A stretch of 25,448 nucleotides of DNA from the NCBI GenBank assembly GCA_900540545.1, contig UQGJ01000035.1, positions 1 to 25,448 of the forward strand. Direction: 5' to 3'. The DNA is from an uncultured Eubacteriales bacterium (GTDB lineage: Bacteria > Bacillota > Clostridia > Oscillospirales > Oscillospiraceae). A program made the translations under genes and the position numbers. Shown here one piece after another: positions 15,701 through 22,839 of this stretch. Within the stretch, counting starts at the first letter, position 1. Every line of letters begins with the position of its first letter. The notes below the pieces were generated by a model that searched no databases, was not told the origin of the DNA, and saw only the letters and a list, made by a program, of their open reading frames with translations.

Positions 15701-18700
15701 CGGTACTCGTTCCCGCGTTGATGCGGGCGAACTCCGCCCCGCCCAGGGCGGCCTGGAACTCGTAAATGTCGTGGACCGGCCCACCCCGCCGGGCGACGGT
15801 GACGGTTTCGTAGATGAACTGACTAGAGGGCTGGGGGTTCAGCTTGTCGCCGTCCTCGTCCGCGTAGTAGCAGTAGTCCGGCAGGAGGGCGGGCAGACCT
15901 GTTTCCCCAGTGTGCATATTGATTCCCTTGTAACAGCCGCCGGAGAGGGCCGGGCGCGTATTGTAGTCGTTCCACTGGACCTCCAGCCCGTAGCCCGCAG
16001 TGATTCCCCCGGGGCCGCCGACGTAGGTGCCGCCGGTGAGGAAGCCCTCCACATCGCCGCCGTCGCCCAAAAACAGCCCGGCGCCGCCCTTGCCGCTTTC
16101 CCTTCCCTCCCCGCCGGTGAGGGTGGGCTCCGCGCCGGGGGCCAGGGCCAGGGTACCCTGGCAGTTCACGCCGGGGCCGCCGACCCCGGCCGCGTGGACG
16201 CCGCCGGTGGCCCGGACCCTGCCGGACAAAATCAGCTTGCCGCCGTCCCCGATCAAGACGCCGGAGCCTGCCGCAGCGCTGTCCCCGGCCTCTCTCCCGC
16301 CGCCGACGACCTCCCCCGCGCCGCTGTCGTCGTGGAGGGTCAGCACCCCGCCGGCGATTACCTCAATGGCGTTCTTCTCCGCCCCGGCGGTGAGGGTACA
16401 CCCGTTCAGGTCCAGGGTCACTTTTTTATCAATCACCAGAGTATCTTGCAAAGCGCCGCTTTGCAAGAGCCGGACGGTCTGGCCGTCCGCCGCCGCGGCC
16501 AGGGCATCCGCCACCGTGGGGTAGTACCTGTCGCCCACCGCCGCCACGCCCCTGGAGGCCAGGGTGATGGTGTTCGTGCCGGTGTCCAGCTTCAGCTCGT
16601 AGTCCGGGTTGTCCGAGAAAAACGCCGCCAAGTCCCCCTCGGTGAGAGTGTAAGGCTCCCCGCCGTCCTCCACCGTGGCCCCCCGCGCCACCACGCCGGT
16701 GGTGGGGACAACATGCACGTCCTCCCCGGCCACAGCCGCCATCCTCAGGCTCACGCCGATAGAGCCGGTCAGTTCCCCGGTGACGATAACCGGCTGGGCC
16801 GGAATCGTGTTCTCCCCGTCCGTCATCTCCACCAACACCAGATTGGAGGGGGTCCCGTCCCAAAGGGTGTTGTCCCGGATGGTCGCGTCCCCGGACAGGA
16901 ACACCCGCCCGCTATGTATGGCGAACACGCCGCCGGCCACGGCAAGCACGGGTGCCCACGCCTCCATTTCGGCCAGGGTTTCCTCCTTCAGGTCCCTATA
17001 TTGCCCCCGCCAGCCCTCCGGCACGGCGGGCATGGCGGCCCGGTTGCCCGTGACGCTGCCGCCGTTCATAATGAAAGTCCCCTGAGTCTCCACGCCGCCT
17101 ACTTCAAGGCCCGTGTTTTGGCGAATGGTTCCGCCGTTCATAGTGAAAACGCCATTTTCACGCACTTCCACGCCGCCGACGGTGCCTTCTCCCACACTGC
17201 CGTTCCCGGCAATCTCGCCGGCGTCCATGGTGAAGGCGCAGTCCTCATCCACCACAACCCCGCCGGGGCCGTCCACGCCCAGGTTCCCGGTGATGGAGCC
17301 GCCCTCCATGGTCAGCGTGGCGGCGTTACTCAGGCTGACGCCGCCGGCATTTTTGCCCAGATTTTCCCGGACCGAGGAATCGGCCATCAGATTCAGCGTG
17401 CCGCCCTCCATGACTGCGCCGGCCTTAGGGAGATGCCCCGCCGGCGGGTCCGGCGGCGGGGCGACTACCTTGCCGCCGTTGGCCGCCGTCGCCCCCGCCT
17501 CCAAAGTGATGCTTTGGTCCCCACTACCGAATATCACCTCGGGATAATAGCTGGCCACCGGCGGGAACGTTTCGAAGGTCCCGTCCAGGGTCACATCCTT
17601 CAACGCGACCGTGGCGTCCGAGTCGCTAGAATTCGGTCGCACCAGCCAATGGACGCCGTCGTTCCGTTTCAGCGTGTGGCCGTTACCGTCCAGAGTAAAG
17701 GAGCCTTTGACGCTGTCCAGGTTGCCCTGTACGTCGTTCAGAAGCTGGATGTCCTTCCCGTCAAAATCATCCTCATAATAGTCCTTCATATCCCTTAGGT
17801 TTCCAAAGACGCGGGAGACCGTGGTCTCCCCCTCTATGTACTCCACCCGGATGTTTTGGGCGACTTCCCGGACCTCCAGCACCTGGGGGACGGCTTCGCC
17901 GCGGTCGAAGTAATACTCCCTGTCCTCCCCCGGCACGAAGTAGCCCGCGCCCTCCGCCAGGGGGAGGGGTATGTCCTCGCCCAACGCCATGCCCTTCGAA
18001 CCCCCCGCGCCGCCCTCGAAGCGGCCCTTGGAGAGGGTCCCGGTGATACTGGCGGGCGCGTTGCCGCCGACCCCGTCGCCGCCAGCGCTCGTGCCGCTGC
18101 CGCCGATACAGGTGAGGTCCAGGTCATCCGCCAGCGTCAGCGACAGGTTGGCTGCCAGCAAGAGGGCATGGCCCCCCTGTCCGTTCTCGCCGTCGCCGTC
18201 TCCCCCCGTCAGGGTCAGCTCCCCCGCCAGAGTGAGGGCCGAAAATCCCATCGAGACAGCGGGGGACCCAGGCCCGCCCGTCACGCCTCCCGGCCCCGTC
18301 AGGGTCAAATCGGCCTGCTGGGGTACGAGCAGGGCGGGGGCGTCCCCCAGCTCCAGAAGGGTGTGCCCGTTCAGGTCCAATGTCCACTTGCTGCTCTGGA
18401 AGACCAGCCCCGCCCCCAGGGTGACGTCGTCGGTGAGGGTGATGGTGTCGCCCTCCAGCGCCGCCCCGCCGCCGAAGAGGTTGGTCACGTCGTCGGCGGT
18501 GGTCTCCGCCGTGATGTCCCCGCCCAGGGCCTTGACTTCCACAGCGGGGGCGATTCTGTCGCTCTCCTCCACCCAGTCGCCGTCCTCTTTGTAAAAGCCG
18601 TACCCAGGGGCCAGCAGGGAACATCCGCTGCTATTGACGATTGCCGAACCGTCCGAGCCTTCGTCTGGAGCAAACATGCCGTCAGTGAGGGTCCCTTCCA

Positions 18701-19370
18701 CGGTCACCCCGATGTTCAGCAGTATACCGAAGCTTCCATGGCCTGGACCGCCGGTACACACGGGGGCCGCACCGGCGCCGATGGTCAGCGTGGAGCCGCT
18801 CTCACAAAAAATCCCTGCCCCGGCCGCGTCGCCACTTCCGCCGGTCAGTTTCGGCTTCGCGTTCTCGCCAAAGGCGAGTGCGCCAGTCCCATGAACAAGA
18901 ACGCCATGGCCGCCAACCGGCGCCCCGTCACCGACTCCGCCTGTGAGGGCGACAGCACCATCCAGGGTGAGGGTGCCGGACACCTCGGCGGCATGGCTCC
19001 AGCCTCCTCCGCCGCCCCGCACCGCGCCGCCCTCGGTGGAGGTGAGGGTGAGCGTGGCATCCTCCCCGACCACCAGCGCGGTGTAGCCGTCCGGCCCGGT
19101 GATGGTGTGGCCGCCCAGGTCCAGCGTCCAGTCGCCGCTTTCAAAGTAAAAAGGCAGCGTGGCCCCGGCCCGGATGTCCGTTTTAAGGGTAATGGTGTTC
19201 CCCGAAATGGTAACGTTCGCTGTGCCAAACGCCGTCTTGGCGCTCCCCTCGTCCGTGATTCTCCCGCCGGGGGCCGTTGCCGTCTCCCCCGCCGCCCACG
19301 CCGCCGCTGGCATCAGGCTCAGCACCATGCACGCCGTCAGCAGGATACTCAACAGTCTTTTTCTCATCAT
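12717..19370 (-). CDS. Giant secreted SLH-anchored surface protein (2217 aa)
   Basis: The precursor begins with a clear signal peptide (about 1-26, LLSILLTACMVLSLMPAAAWA). Residues about 30-1600 are Gly/Asp/Thr-rich beta-helix-like repeats of the form 'GxLTLxG ... VTGGxGxxxxGG' (pectin-lyase-like fold, adhesin style). Residues about 1620-1730 contain GLUG-like motifs (GGEFDGQGHAVTGMNV, AGLFGAVGGG, VGGLVGQ). A Thr-rich linker (about 1890-1930, NPDGSKTTTVTDKKTGAVTETT) leads to a conserved beta-module and three degenerate SLH domains (about 2038-2217; FFDDVAG, FPDVPEGAWFADAV, ASWAADAIAW). It should sit on the cell surface, bound to the wall polymer. Two adjacent ATG codons (19370, 19367) are possible starts after GGAGGG. 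The long open frames on the opposite strand are composition artefacts. The ligand and role are unknown; adhesion is the family guess. Confidence 0.9.
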   Translation of the reverse strand: MMRKRLLSILLTACMVLSLMPAAAWAAGETATAPGGRITDEGSAKTAFGTANVTISGNTITLKTDIRAGATLPFYFESGDWTLDLGGHTITGPDGYTALVVGEDATLTLTSTEGGAVRGGGGGWSHAAEVSGTLTLDGAVALTGGVGDGAPVGGHGVLVHGTGALAFGENAKPKLTGGSGDAAGAGIFCESGSTLTIGAGAAPVCTGGPGHGSFGILLNIGVTVEGTLTDGMFAPDEGSDGSAIVNSSGCSLLAPGYGFYKEDGDWVEESDRIAPAVEVKALGGDITAETTADDVTNLFGGGAALEGDTITLTDDVTLGAGLVFQSSKWTLDLNGHTLLELGDAPALLVPQQADLTLTGPGGVTGGPGSPAVSMGFSALTLAGELTLTGGDGDGENGQGGHALLLAANLSLTLADDLDLTCIGGSGTSAGGDGVGGNAPASITGTLSKGRFEGGAGGSKGMALGEDIPLPLAEGAGYFVPGEDREYYFDRGEAVPQVLEVREVAQNIRVEYIEGETTVSRVFGNLRDMKDYYEDDFDGKDIQLLNDVQGNLDSVKGSFTLDGNGHTLKRNDGVHWLVRPNSSDSDATVALKDVTLDGTFETFPPVASYYPEVIFGSGDQSITLEAGATAANGGKVVAPPPDPPAGHLPKAGAVMEGGTLNLMADSSVRENLGKNAGGVSLSNAATLTMEGGSITGNLGVDGPGGVVVDEDCAFTMDAGEIAGNGSVGEGTVGGVEVRENGVFTMNGGTIRQNTGLEVGGVETQGTFIMNGGSVTGNRAAMPAVPEGWRGQYRDLKEETLAEMEAWAPVLAVAGGVFAIHSGRVFLSGDATIRDNTLWDGTPSNLVLVEMTDGENTIPAQPVIVTGELTGSIGVSLRMAAVAGEDVHVVPTTGVVARGATVEDGGEPYTLTEGDLAAFFSDNPDYELKLDTGTNTITLASRGVAAVGDRYYPTVADALAAAADGQTVRLLQSGALQDTLVIDKKVTLDLNGCTLTAGAEKNAIEVIAGGVLTLHDDSGAGEVVGGGREAGDSAAAGSGVLIGDGGKLILSGRVRATGGVHAAGVGGPGVNCQGTLALAPGAEPTLTGGEGRESGKGGAGLFLGDGGDVEGFLTGGTYVGGPGGITAGYGLEVQWNDYNTRPALSGGCYKGINMHTGETGLPALLPDYCYYADEDGDKLNPQPSSQFIYETVTVARRGGPVHDIYEFQAALGGAEFARINAGTSTVVLEGDVELAAPVEIAAGSYTLDLYGYSITGAPGAEVDDFDATGASDGKPALVLNGAGVALTVMDSDFDDYEENAVTGGAGGSYYQSKKYNAEGGGGILVTAGALTVTGDAHVTGGESTGDNSGGYGGYGVRVTGGSLTLTGTPTVTGGVGKVDGGEGILVGTAGKLRVPQGAWPTVAGGDGDSESSSGYGIELWGTAQIAGGSYFGCGGIYVSNRDYGALTITGGSFTGSSLFGCNLYQYRQFEISGGTFRGGEGYGAVRIKPWENGAYKRSLSGGSFLGEKAIWIYKPEEDRVDGDATPADLLAEGYHFYNEDGNVVADLTGTQEGNDLILAGRVTVGAARWTEFTDTGWYDGHEADESYTLTTAEALAGLAELVNGGNSFGSKTVKLGADIDLSAHDWVPIAGNSGVFGGEFDGQGHAVTGMNVTGNWECAGLFGAVGGGTVHDLALAGNVSVARTSGAAFVGGVAGSVSGISEVYNVLFTGTVSLDGKNGLVGGLVGQMETSSTDMALRNSAALAEVSGGFAASPGYSRNAYVVYAGGLVGGISAYQGETAAVINNCYAAGTVAARPGARFVWCGALVGNAMGADEKTDHLYYLDTMGDAVSDGTLTNAPTAMTQADMQSAAFADTLNAWVDAQDEGAGYAKWYAHAGAYPDFTKPSGGSTGGTSGSGTTTTKTETNPDGSKTTTVTDKKTGAVTETTRAENGVEAVVKTEKNGAVTAAVTVPQEALTPPEEGPLPVVEVPGRALPTGEGAPAIAVTLPDGLDTAVIVAIPVADGTVVLRGDGTPIALSVVEDGRAYVVLVGSEELNIVTAGGFFDDVAGAAGEAADFGAARALWTGTGEREFSPEMPMDRAMLATVLWRLDGAEDPGSVELFPDVPEGAWFADAVAWGGKSGVIQGTGAGFAPDVALTAEQMLVMLYRYTTYADLLVPAGDGTGVQAPEGTASWAADAIAWAINAGLVRLGEDGDLTAPITRAEAAALLQGYVQYLVKR

Positions 19371-19407
19371 GCGTCCCTCCCTAGATTGCTCTGGTCTTCT
19401 TTCTCCA

Positions 19408-19416
19408 ATTATACCA
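19408..19416 (-). promoter_or_regulatory. Extended -10 promoter of the giant SLH gene
   Basis: TGGTATAAT on the - strand is a perfect -10 with TGn extension, 38 bases before the start codon. No convincing -35 is seen at 16-18 bases; the region upstream is AT-rich. Confidence 0.6.
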
Positions 19417-19465
19417 AAGAACCCGGTCAGGATTTTTCAATTTTTCGTCAATTTTTATAACAAAA

Positions 19466-19527
19466 GGCACCCCCCCTGTCATTCCAAGCTGGTGCGCACA
19501 CCGGTTCGGAATGACAGGGGGGGTGCC
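19466..19527 (-). terminator. REP-like hairpin acting as terminator for the plsY unit
   Basis: A perfect 20-bp inverted repeat (from GGCACCCCCCCTGTCATTCC) encloses an inner GGTG-CGCA-CACC hairpin and directly abuts the plsY-like stop codon. On the - strand it is followed by TTTTGTT, so it has the shape of an intrinsic terminator. Its arms share CCCCTGTCATT with the 12474 repeat. Confidence 0.75.
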
Positions 19528-20130
19528 TTACCCTTTTCGCCGTAACTGCCGGGGTTCCTCCCCCCGGGCCACCCGCTTCAAGCCGTGGATGTGCCGGGAG
19601 AGCATGAGCAGGGCGGCCAGCACCGCCAGCGCCCCCGCCTCCACCCCCAGCACCAAAAAGGCCGGGAGGATAAACACCGCCGGGATGACCGCCGCCCCCA
19701 GGGGCAGGTAGCCGGTCCACAGCACCAGGGCCAGCCCCGCCAGACAACTCACCACGCCCCACAGCGGCTGCGCCAGCACCAGGAAGGTGCAGGTGACGGC
19801 CACCCCCTTCCCGCCCCGGAAGCCCTTCCAGGCCGGGAAATTGTGGCCCAGGGCGGCCCCCAGCCCCGCGTAGAGGGCGGCCAGGGCCCCCAGGGCCGGA
19901 AACAGGGCGTACCGACACAGCAGGCAGGCCAAAGCCGTTTTGGCCACGTCCCCGGCCAGGACCACCGCCCCCCACTTCACCCCCAGGCTCCCGGCGATGT
20001 TGGCCATGCCGGGGTTGCCGCTGCCCAGGTCCCGGGCGCTCCGCCCCGTCCGCAGCCGCGCCACCGCCTCGGCGGTGAGGAAATTGCCGCACAGATAGCC
20101 GATCAACAGACAAAGGGCCCGCTCTCCCAT
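19528..20130 (-). CDS. PlsY-like glycerol-3-phosphate acyltransferase, divergent
   Basis: The 200-residue membrane protein has about five to six hydrophobic segments and the normal PlsY length. PlsY acylates glycerol-3-phosphate from acyl-phosphate in phospholipid synthesis. The three PlsY motifs are recognisable: GSGNPGMAN (about 37-45), GHNFPAWKGFRGGKGVA (about 94-110) and RHIHGLKRVARGEE near the end. Each except the second departs from the usual form (GATN to GMAN, and the Asn of RHxxN to Gly), so this may be a paralogue with altered activity rather than the housekeeping enzyme. AGGAGG overlaps the stop of the upstream gene and lies six bases before the ATG, so the two are coupled. Confidence 0.8.
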   Translation of the reverse strand: MGERALCLLIGYLCGNFLTAEAVARLRTGRSARDLGSGNPGMANIAGSLGVKWGAVVLAGDVAKTALACLLCRYALFPALGALAALYAGLGAALGHNFPAWKGFRGGKGVAVTCTFLVLAQPLWGVVSCLAGLALVLWTGYLPLGAAVIPAVFILPAFLVLGVEAGALAVLAALLMLSRHIHGLKRVARGEEPRQLRRKG

Positions 20131-20140
20131 GGTATGCCTC

Positions 20141-21415
20141 CTAAAGCAACGTCAACGCCATCAAAAGCAGTGTGCCCGCGTAGACCAGGCAGTATACCGT
20201 CTGGGCGCACCGCTGTTTCCAGCCGTCCCCGCTGCCCCGGCGGAGGAGCCAGACGGCGGCGGTGAGGACCAGCCACGCCGGGAGGATGGGGGCCAGCAGC
20301 AGCCAGAAGCGGGGCAGCAGGAGCATCCCCGTCTCCCCCGCCGCCGTGAACAGCAGGAACAGAAGCAGGGCCATCACGCTGCCGGAGACCAGGAACGGGC
20401 CGCTGTTGTCCACGTCCTTTTTCCGGTCCCGGATGAAAATGACGGGGGGCAGCAGGGCGTTCACCGCCAGGGCCAGGGCCAGCGGCTTCGGGTAGAGCAG
20501 CAGCCACAGGGGGGCCAGGGAGGCGGCCAGGTCCAGGGGGCCGCTGGGGATCTTTTTGGGCGGTTTGGCCTCGGCCCGCAGTTTCAGGAGCTTTTCCGGG
20601 ATGGGGCTGTATTCCCCCGGCCCCTCCACCAGCAGGCCCATGCCCTCCCGCAGAAGGCGCTCCAGGTCCCGGCCCTCCAGGAGGCCCAGGTCGTAATAGG
20701 TCTTGTCTCCGCCGGCGGTGTGGAAGGTGACCTTCAGGGCCTTGCGGCCGCTGCCCTGGCGGTTCCAGACCTCCTGGATGGTCACGGAGCGCAGGTCCCG
20801 CAGGGGGATGCGCTGGTTTTTCTTGTCCCGGCCCAGCTGCTCCTCCCCCGGCGTGGTCTCGTCGTCCCCGCCGAATGGATTCTCCATCTGGTAGCCGCTG
20901 GCGATGAGGTAGAGGTCCTCCCCCTCCCGAAAGAGCCGGAACAGCTTCCCGGTCTTGCGGGTGCACAGGTGGCAGGAGCCGGAGGCCGCGCAGGCGGCCT
21001 CGTATTCCTCCATCCGGGCCTGGGTGTCGGACACCAGGGCGTCCGCCTGGTCCAGCAGGGCCTCGGCCTCCTCCTTGGTCATCTCCGGGTTTTCCTTCTG
21101 GAGGTTGAGCCGCGCCCGGCGGCGGAACCACCAGCCCAGCAGGCCGCCGCCCCCCATCAGGACCGCCAGGAACACCAGGTTGCCCAGCCCCTCCTGAAAG
21201 AGGAACAGGCAGAGGAAGAACCCGGCCATCATCAGGGCAGTGGGCCACCCGGCCAGGATGTACAGCAGACCGCAGCAGGGGCCGAGGACAGCGCCCATCA
21301 CCCCCAGGAGGTCCGTGTCCAGGTCCAGGTAGTCCGTCAGGAACACCAGCAGGAGTCCGACGGCCACCATGAGCAGGCCGACAGGAATGCGCTTGGCGAT
21401 TTTTTTCAAGTCCAT
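20141..21415 (-). CDS. Multi-pass membrane protein of unknown function
   Basis: The 424-residue protein has an N-terminal group of hydrophobic segments (about 8-100), a soluble middle (about 105-300) with a CHLC motif in a short TRKTGKLFRLF context and a beta-rich stretch (RIPLRDLRSVTIQEVW ... KALKVTFHTAGGDKTYYDLGLLEG) resembling a PH-like fold, and a C-terminal membrane group (about 305-420). I do not recognise a named family. The ATG at 21415 was chosen over an upstream frame extension to 21694, because AGAAGG precedes it and the extension lies in repeat DNA. Its stop overlaps the ribosome site of the PlsY-like gene, suggesting one envelope-related operon. Confidence 0.75.
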   Translation of the reverse strand: MDLKKIAKRIPVGLLMVAVGLLLVFLTDYLDLDTDLLGVMGAVLGPCCGLLYILAGWPTALMMAGFFLCLFLFQEGLGNLVFLAVLMGGGGLLGWWFRRRARLNLQKENPEMTKEEAEALLDQADALVSDTQARMEEYEAACAASGSCHLCTRKTGKLFRLFREGEDLYLIASGYQMENPFGGDDETTPGEEQLGRDKKNQRIPLRDLRSVTIQEVWNRQGSGRKALKVTFHTAGGDKTYYDLGLLEGRDLERLLREGMGLLVEGPGEYSPIPEKLLKLRAEAKPPKKIPSGPLDLAASLAPLWLLLYPKPLALALAVNALLPPVIFIRDRKKDVDNSGPFLVSGSVMALLLFLLFTAAGETGMLLLPRFWLLLAPILPAWLVLTAAVWLLRRGSGDGWKQRCAQTVYCLVYAGTLLLMALTLL

Positions 21416-21451
21416 AGTTGGGCCTTCTTTCGGGGAGTTTGATATAAGGGC

Positions 21452-21530
21452 GGAGTCCCTCCGGGGGCGCCCCTTTCCACGTGGAAAGGGGCGGGAAAAA
21501 CGCCAGGGCTTCGGCCCTGGACCCAGGGGC
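21452..21530 (+). repeat. Dispersed repeat, diverged two-hairpin copy (C)
   Basis: A 26-bp palindrome centred on CCACGTGG with CGCCCCTTTC arms is followed by CCAGGGC-TTCG-GCCCTGG and then ACCCAGGGG. The order and sequences resemble the two hairpins of the repeat at 25263-25448, in the same orientation. The rest of the intergenic stretch to 21785 contains no supported gene. Confidence 0.45.
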
Positions 21531-21785
21531 GGCGCCAACGGGGCAGGGCGGTCAAAACCGGCTAGAGGTAACAAGTCTGCCCTCCCGCCCCCGCCCCGGC
21601 CGTTACGGCCTATCTTGCAATCGTTCACCCCCATGCGCTGGCGCGGCGCGCCTAGCATGGCGATTCCCGGCAAGGTTGGTGCAGAGACGGGCAATGGGCA
21701 TTAAGCTAATTCAAAAACGCAGAAACCAATGGCGGCTTGTTTGCACCAATCAAAACGCAACTACCATCAAGTCTTGCCAGGTTAT

Positions 21786-22003
21786 ATGCCGAGGGGCGAT
21801 AGCCGGAGTCGTTCCAGCGCCAGACCGATACGAGCTGCAACGGCTATCAAGTTTTGCTAACCAACATAAACCGTACCGCCGCCCGGACGTACCCAGAGTC
21901 CAGGGGGCCGACAATAGGGGCTTGAAAAGCCCCGTGTCGGCCCCCTGGTTTTCTTTCGGTTCCCTTTCTGAAACCAGAAAGGGAACCCCGCCCGGAGGGC
22001 ACG
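21786..22003 (+). repeat. Dispersed ~200-bp intergenic repeat, copy A
   Basis: The copy begins ATGCCGAGGGGCG and contains CTGCAACGGCTATCAAGTTT, GCCGCCCGGACGT, a 14-bp stem terminator (21900-21948) followed by TTTTCTTTC, and the hairpin GGTTCCCTTTCTG-AAAC with its complement (21958-21987). The complement of 25263-25448 shares all of these in the same order. It lies downstream of yaaA, for which its hairpins could serve as terminators. Confidence 0.75.
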
Positions 22004-22011
22004 CCCCTGCC

Positions 22012-22758
22012 TTACCCTTTCAAAAACACCGGCATATCCCGCCCGGACCACTCCGCCGCATAGCGGTACCCCAACCCATCGAAGGCGGTGATACCGTCCG
22101 GCCCCTCCGCCCCCCGCTCGGCCAGCCAGCGGACCATCTCGCCCCGGGCCATCTTCACGTAGACCCCCTTCTCCATCACCCGGCCCTCCACCAGCTCCCC
22201 GAACACCGGGGTAACGAAACGGACCCGGTCCGGGACATAGGGGCGCACGGCCTTGGCGTACTCCTCGGAAGCCAGGTTGAGCACGACGGTCTCCCCGTCC
22301 TCCAACAGCGCGTCGGCCAGGGCGCTCCCCCAGAAGTCGTAAAGGTTGGCGCAGAAGTCCGTTTTGAGCTTGGCCTGCATCTCCAGCCGGTAGGGGGTCA
22401 CCCCGTCGAAGGGCAGCAGCAGGCCGTACAGGCCGGACAGGATGCGCAGATGGGCCTGGGCGTACTCGTACATGGCCGCCGTGAACACGCCGGGGGCCAT
22501 ATAGCGGTACTGGATGCCCTCGTAGGCCAGCAGGGCCGGGGTCAGCCCCCGCCGGAGGTCCAGGACCTGGTAGCGGCGGAAGTTCAGCTCGGCAATGGCG
22601 TCGTTGCAGGCCAGCAGCCGCTTCAGCGCCCGGTACTCCAGCCCCCGCAGATAGTCCCCCAGGACCTCCGTCCGGTCCAGGAACCGGGGCAGGCCCAGGG
22701 GCGGCAGGCCGTCCGTGTCCACGCGCATCTTCTTGGCCGGGGAGAGGATGATTTTCAT
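22012..22758 (-). CDS. yaaA: YaaA-family peroxide-stress protein
   Basis: The 248-residue product matches the YaaA (UPF0246, DUF328) family along its whole length: the start MKIILSPAKKM, the core YEGIQYRYMAPGVFT, the signature GLYGLLLPFDGVTPYRLEM near 120-140 and an end with GITAFDGLGYRYA. The E. coli protein limits intracellular iron and DNA damage under hydrogen peroxide stress and binds DNA. The length is normal. The ATG at 22758 has GCGAGGTGG upstream. It is divergent from the SleB-type gene, with 81 bases between the starts, and is followed by the dispersed repeat and its hairpins. Confidence 0.92.
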   Translation of the reverse strand: MKIILSPAKKMRVDTDGLPPLGLPRFLDRTEVLGDYLRGLEYRALKRLLACNDAIAELNFRRYQVLDLRRGLTPALLAYEGIQYRYMAPGVFTAAMYEYAQAHLRILSGLYGLLLPFDGVTPYRLEMQAKLKTDFCANLYDFWGSALADALLEDGETVVLNLASEEYAKAVRPYVPDRVRFVTPVFGELVEGRVMEKGVYVKMARGEMVRWLAERGAEGPDGITAFDGLGYRYAAEWSGRDMPVFLKG

Positions 22759-22787
22759 GGGTCCACCTCGCTGGAAATGATTGTGGG

Positions 22788-22826
22788 TTGCCTCCCGGCG
22801 GCAAATTAGTTACAATTTGGTTACAA
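22788..22826 (+). promoter_or_regulatory. Promoter with overlapping WalR-like direct repeat
   Basis: TTGCCT (22788-22793) and TACAAT (22811-22816) are 17 bases apart. GTTACAATTTGGTTACAA at 22809-22826 overlaps the -10, in the same layout as at 8838-8876. Its complement TGTAAC-N5-TGTAAC fits the WalR consensus. The ribosome site AAGGAGG follows immediately. Confidence 0.6.
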
Positions 22827-22839
22827 AAAGGAGGCCCTT

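Noticed and set aside
13752..17798. 1348-codon open frame on the + strand, antisense to the giant SLH gene
   Set aside because: It is a composition shadow of a GC-rich repetitive gene: no ribosome site, low-complexity His/Gly/Pro/Arg translation, no domain.
21600..21785. Possible tRNA or small RNA in the AT-richer stretch before copy A
   Set aside because: I could not build a cloverleaf or find a promoter and terminator pair for it.
21481..22809. 442-codon + frame crossing the repeat and yaaA antisense
   Set aside because: Its first third is translated repeat copy A and the rest is antisense of yaaA, with no ribosome site.
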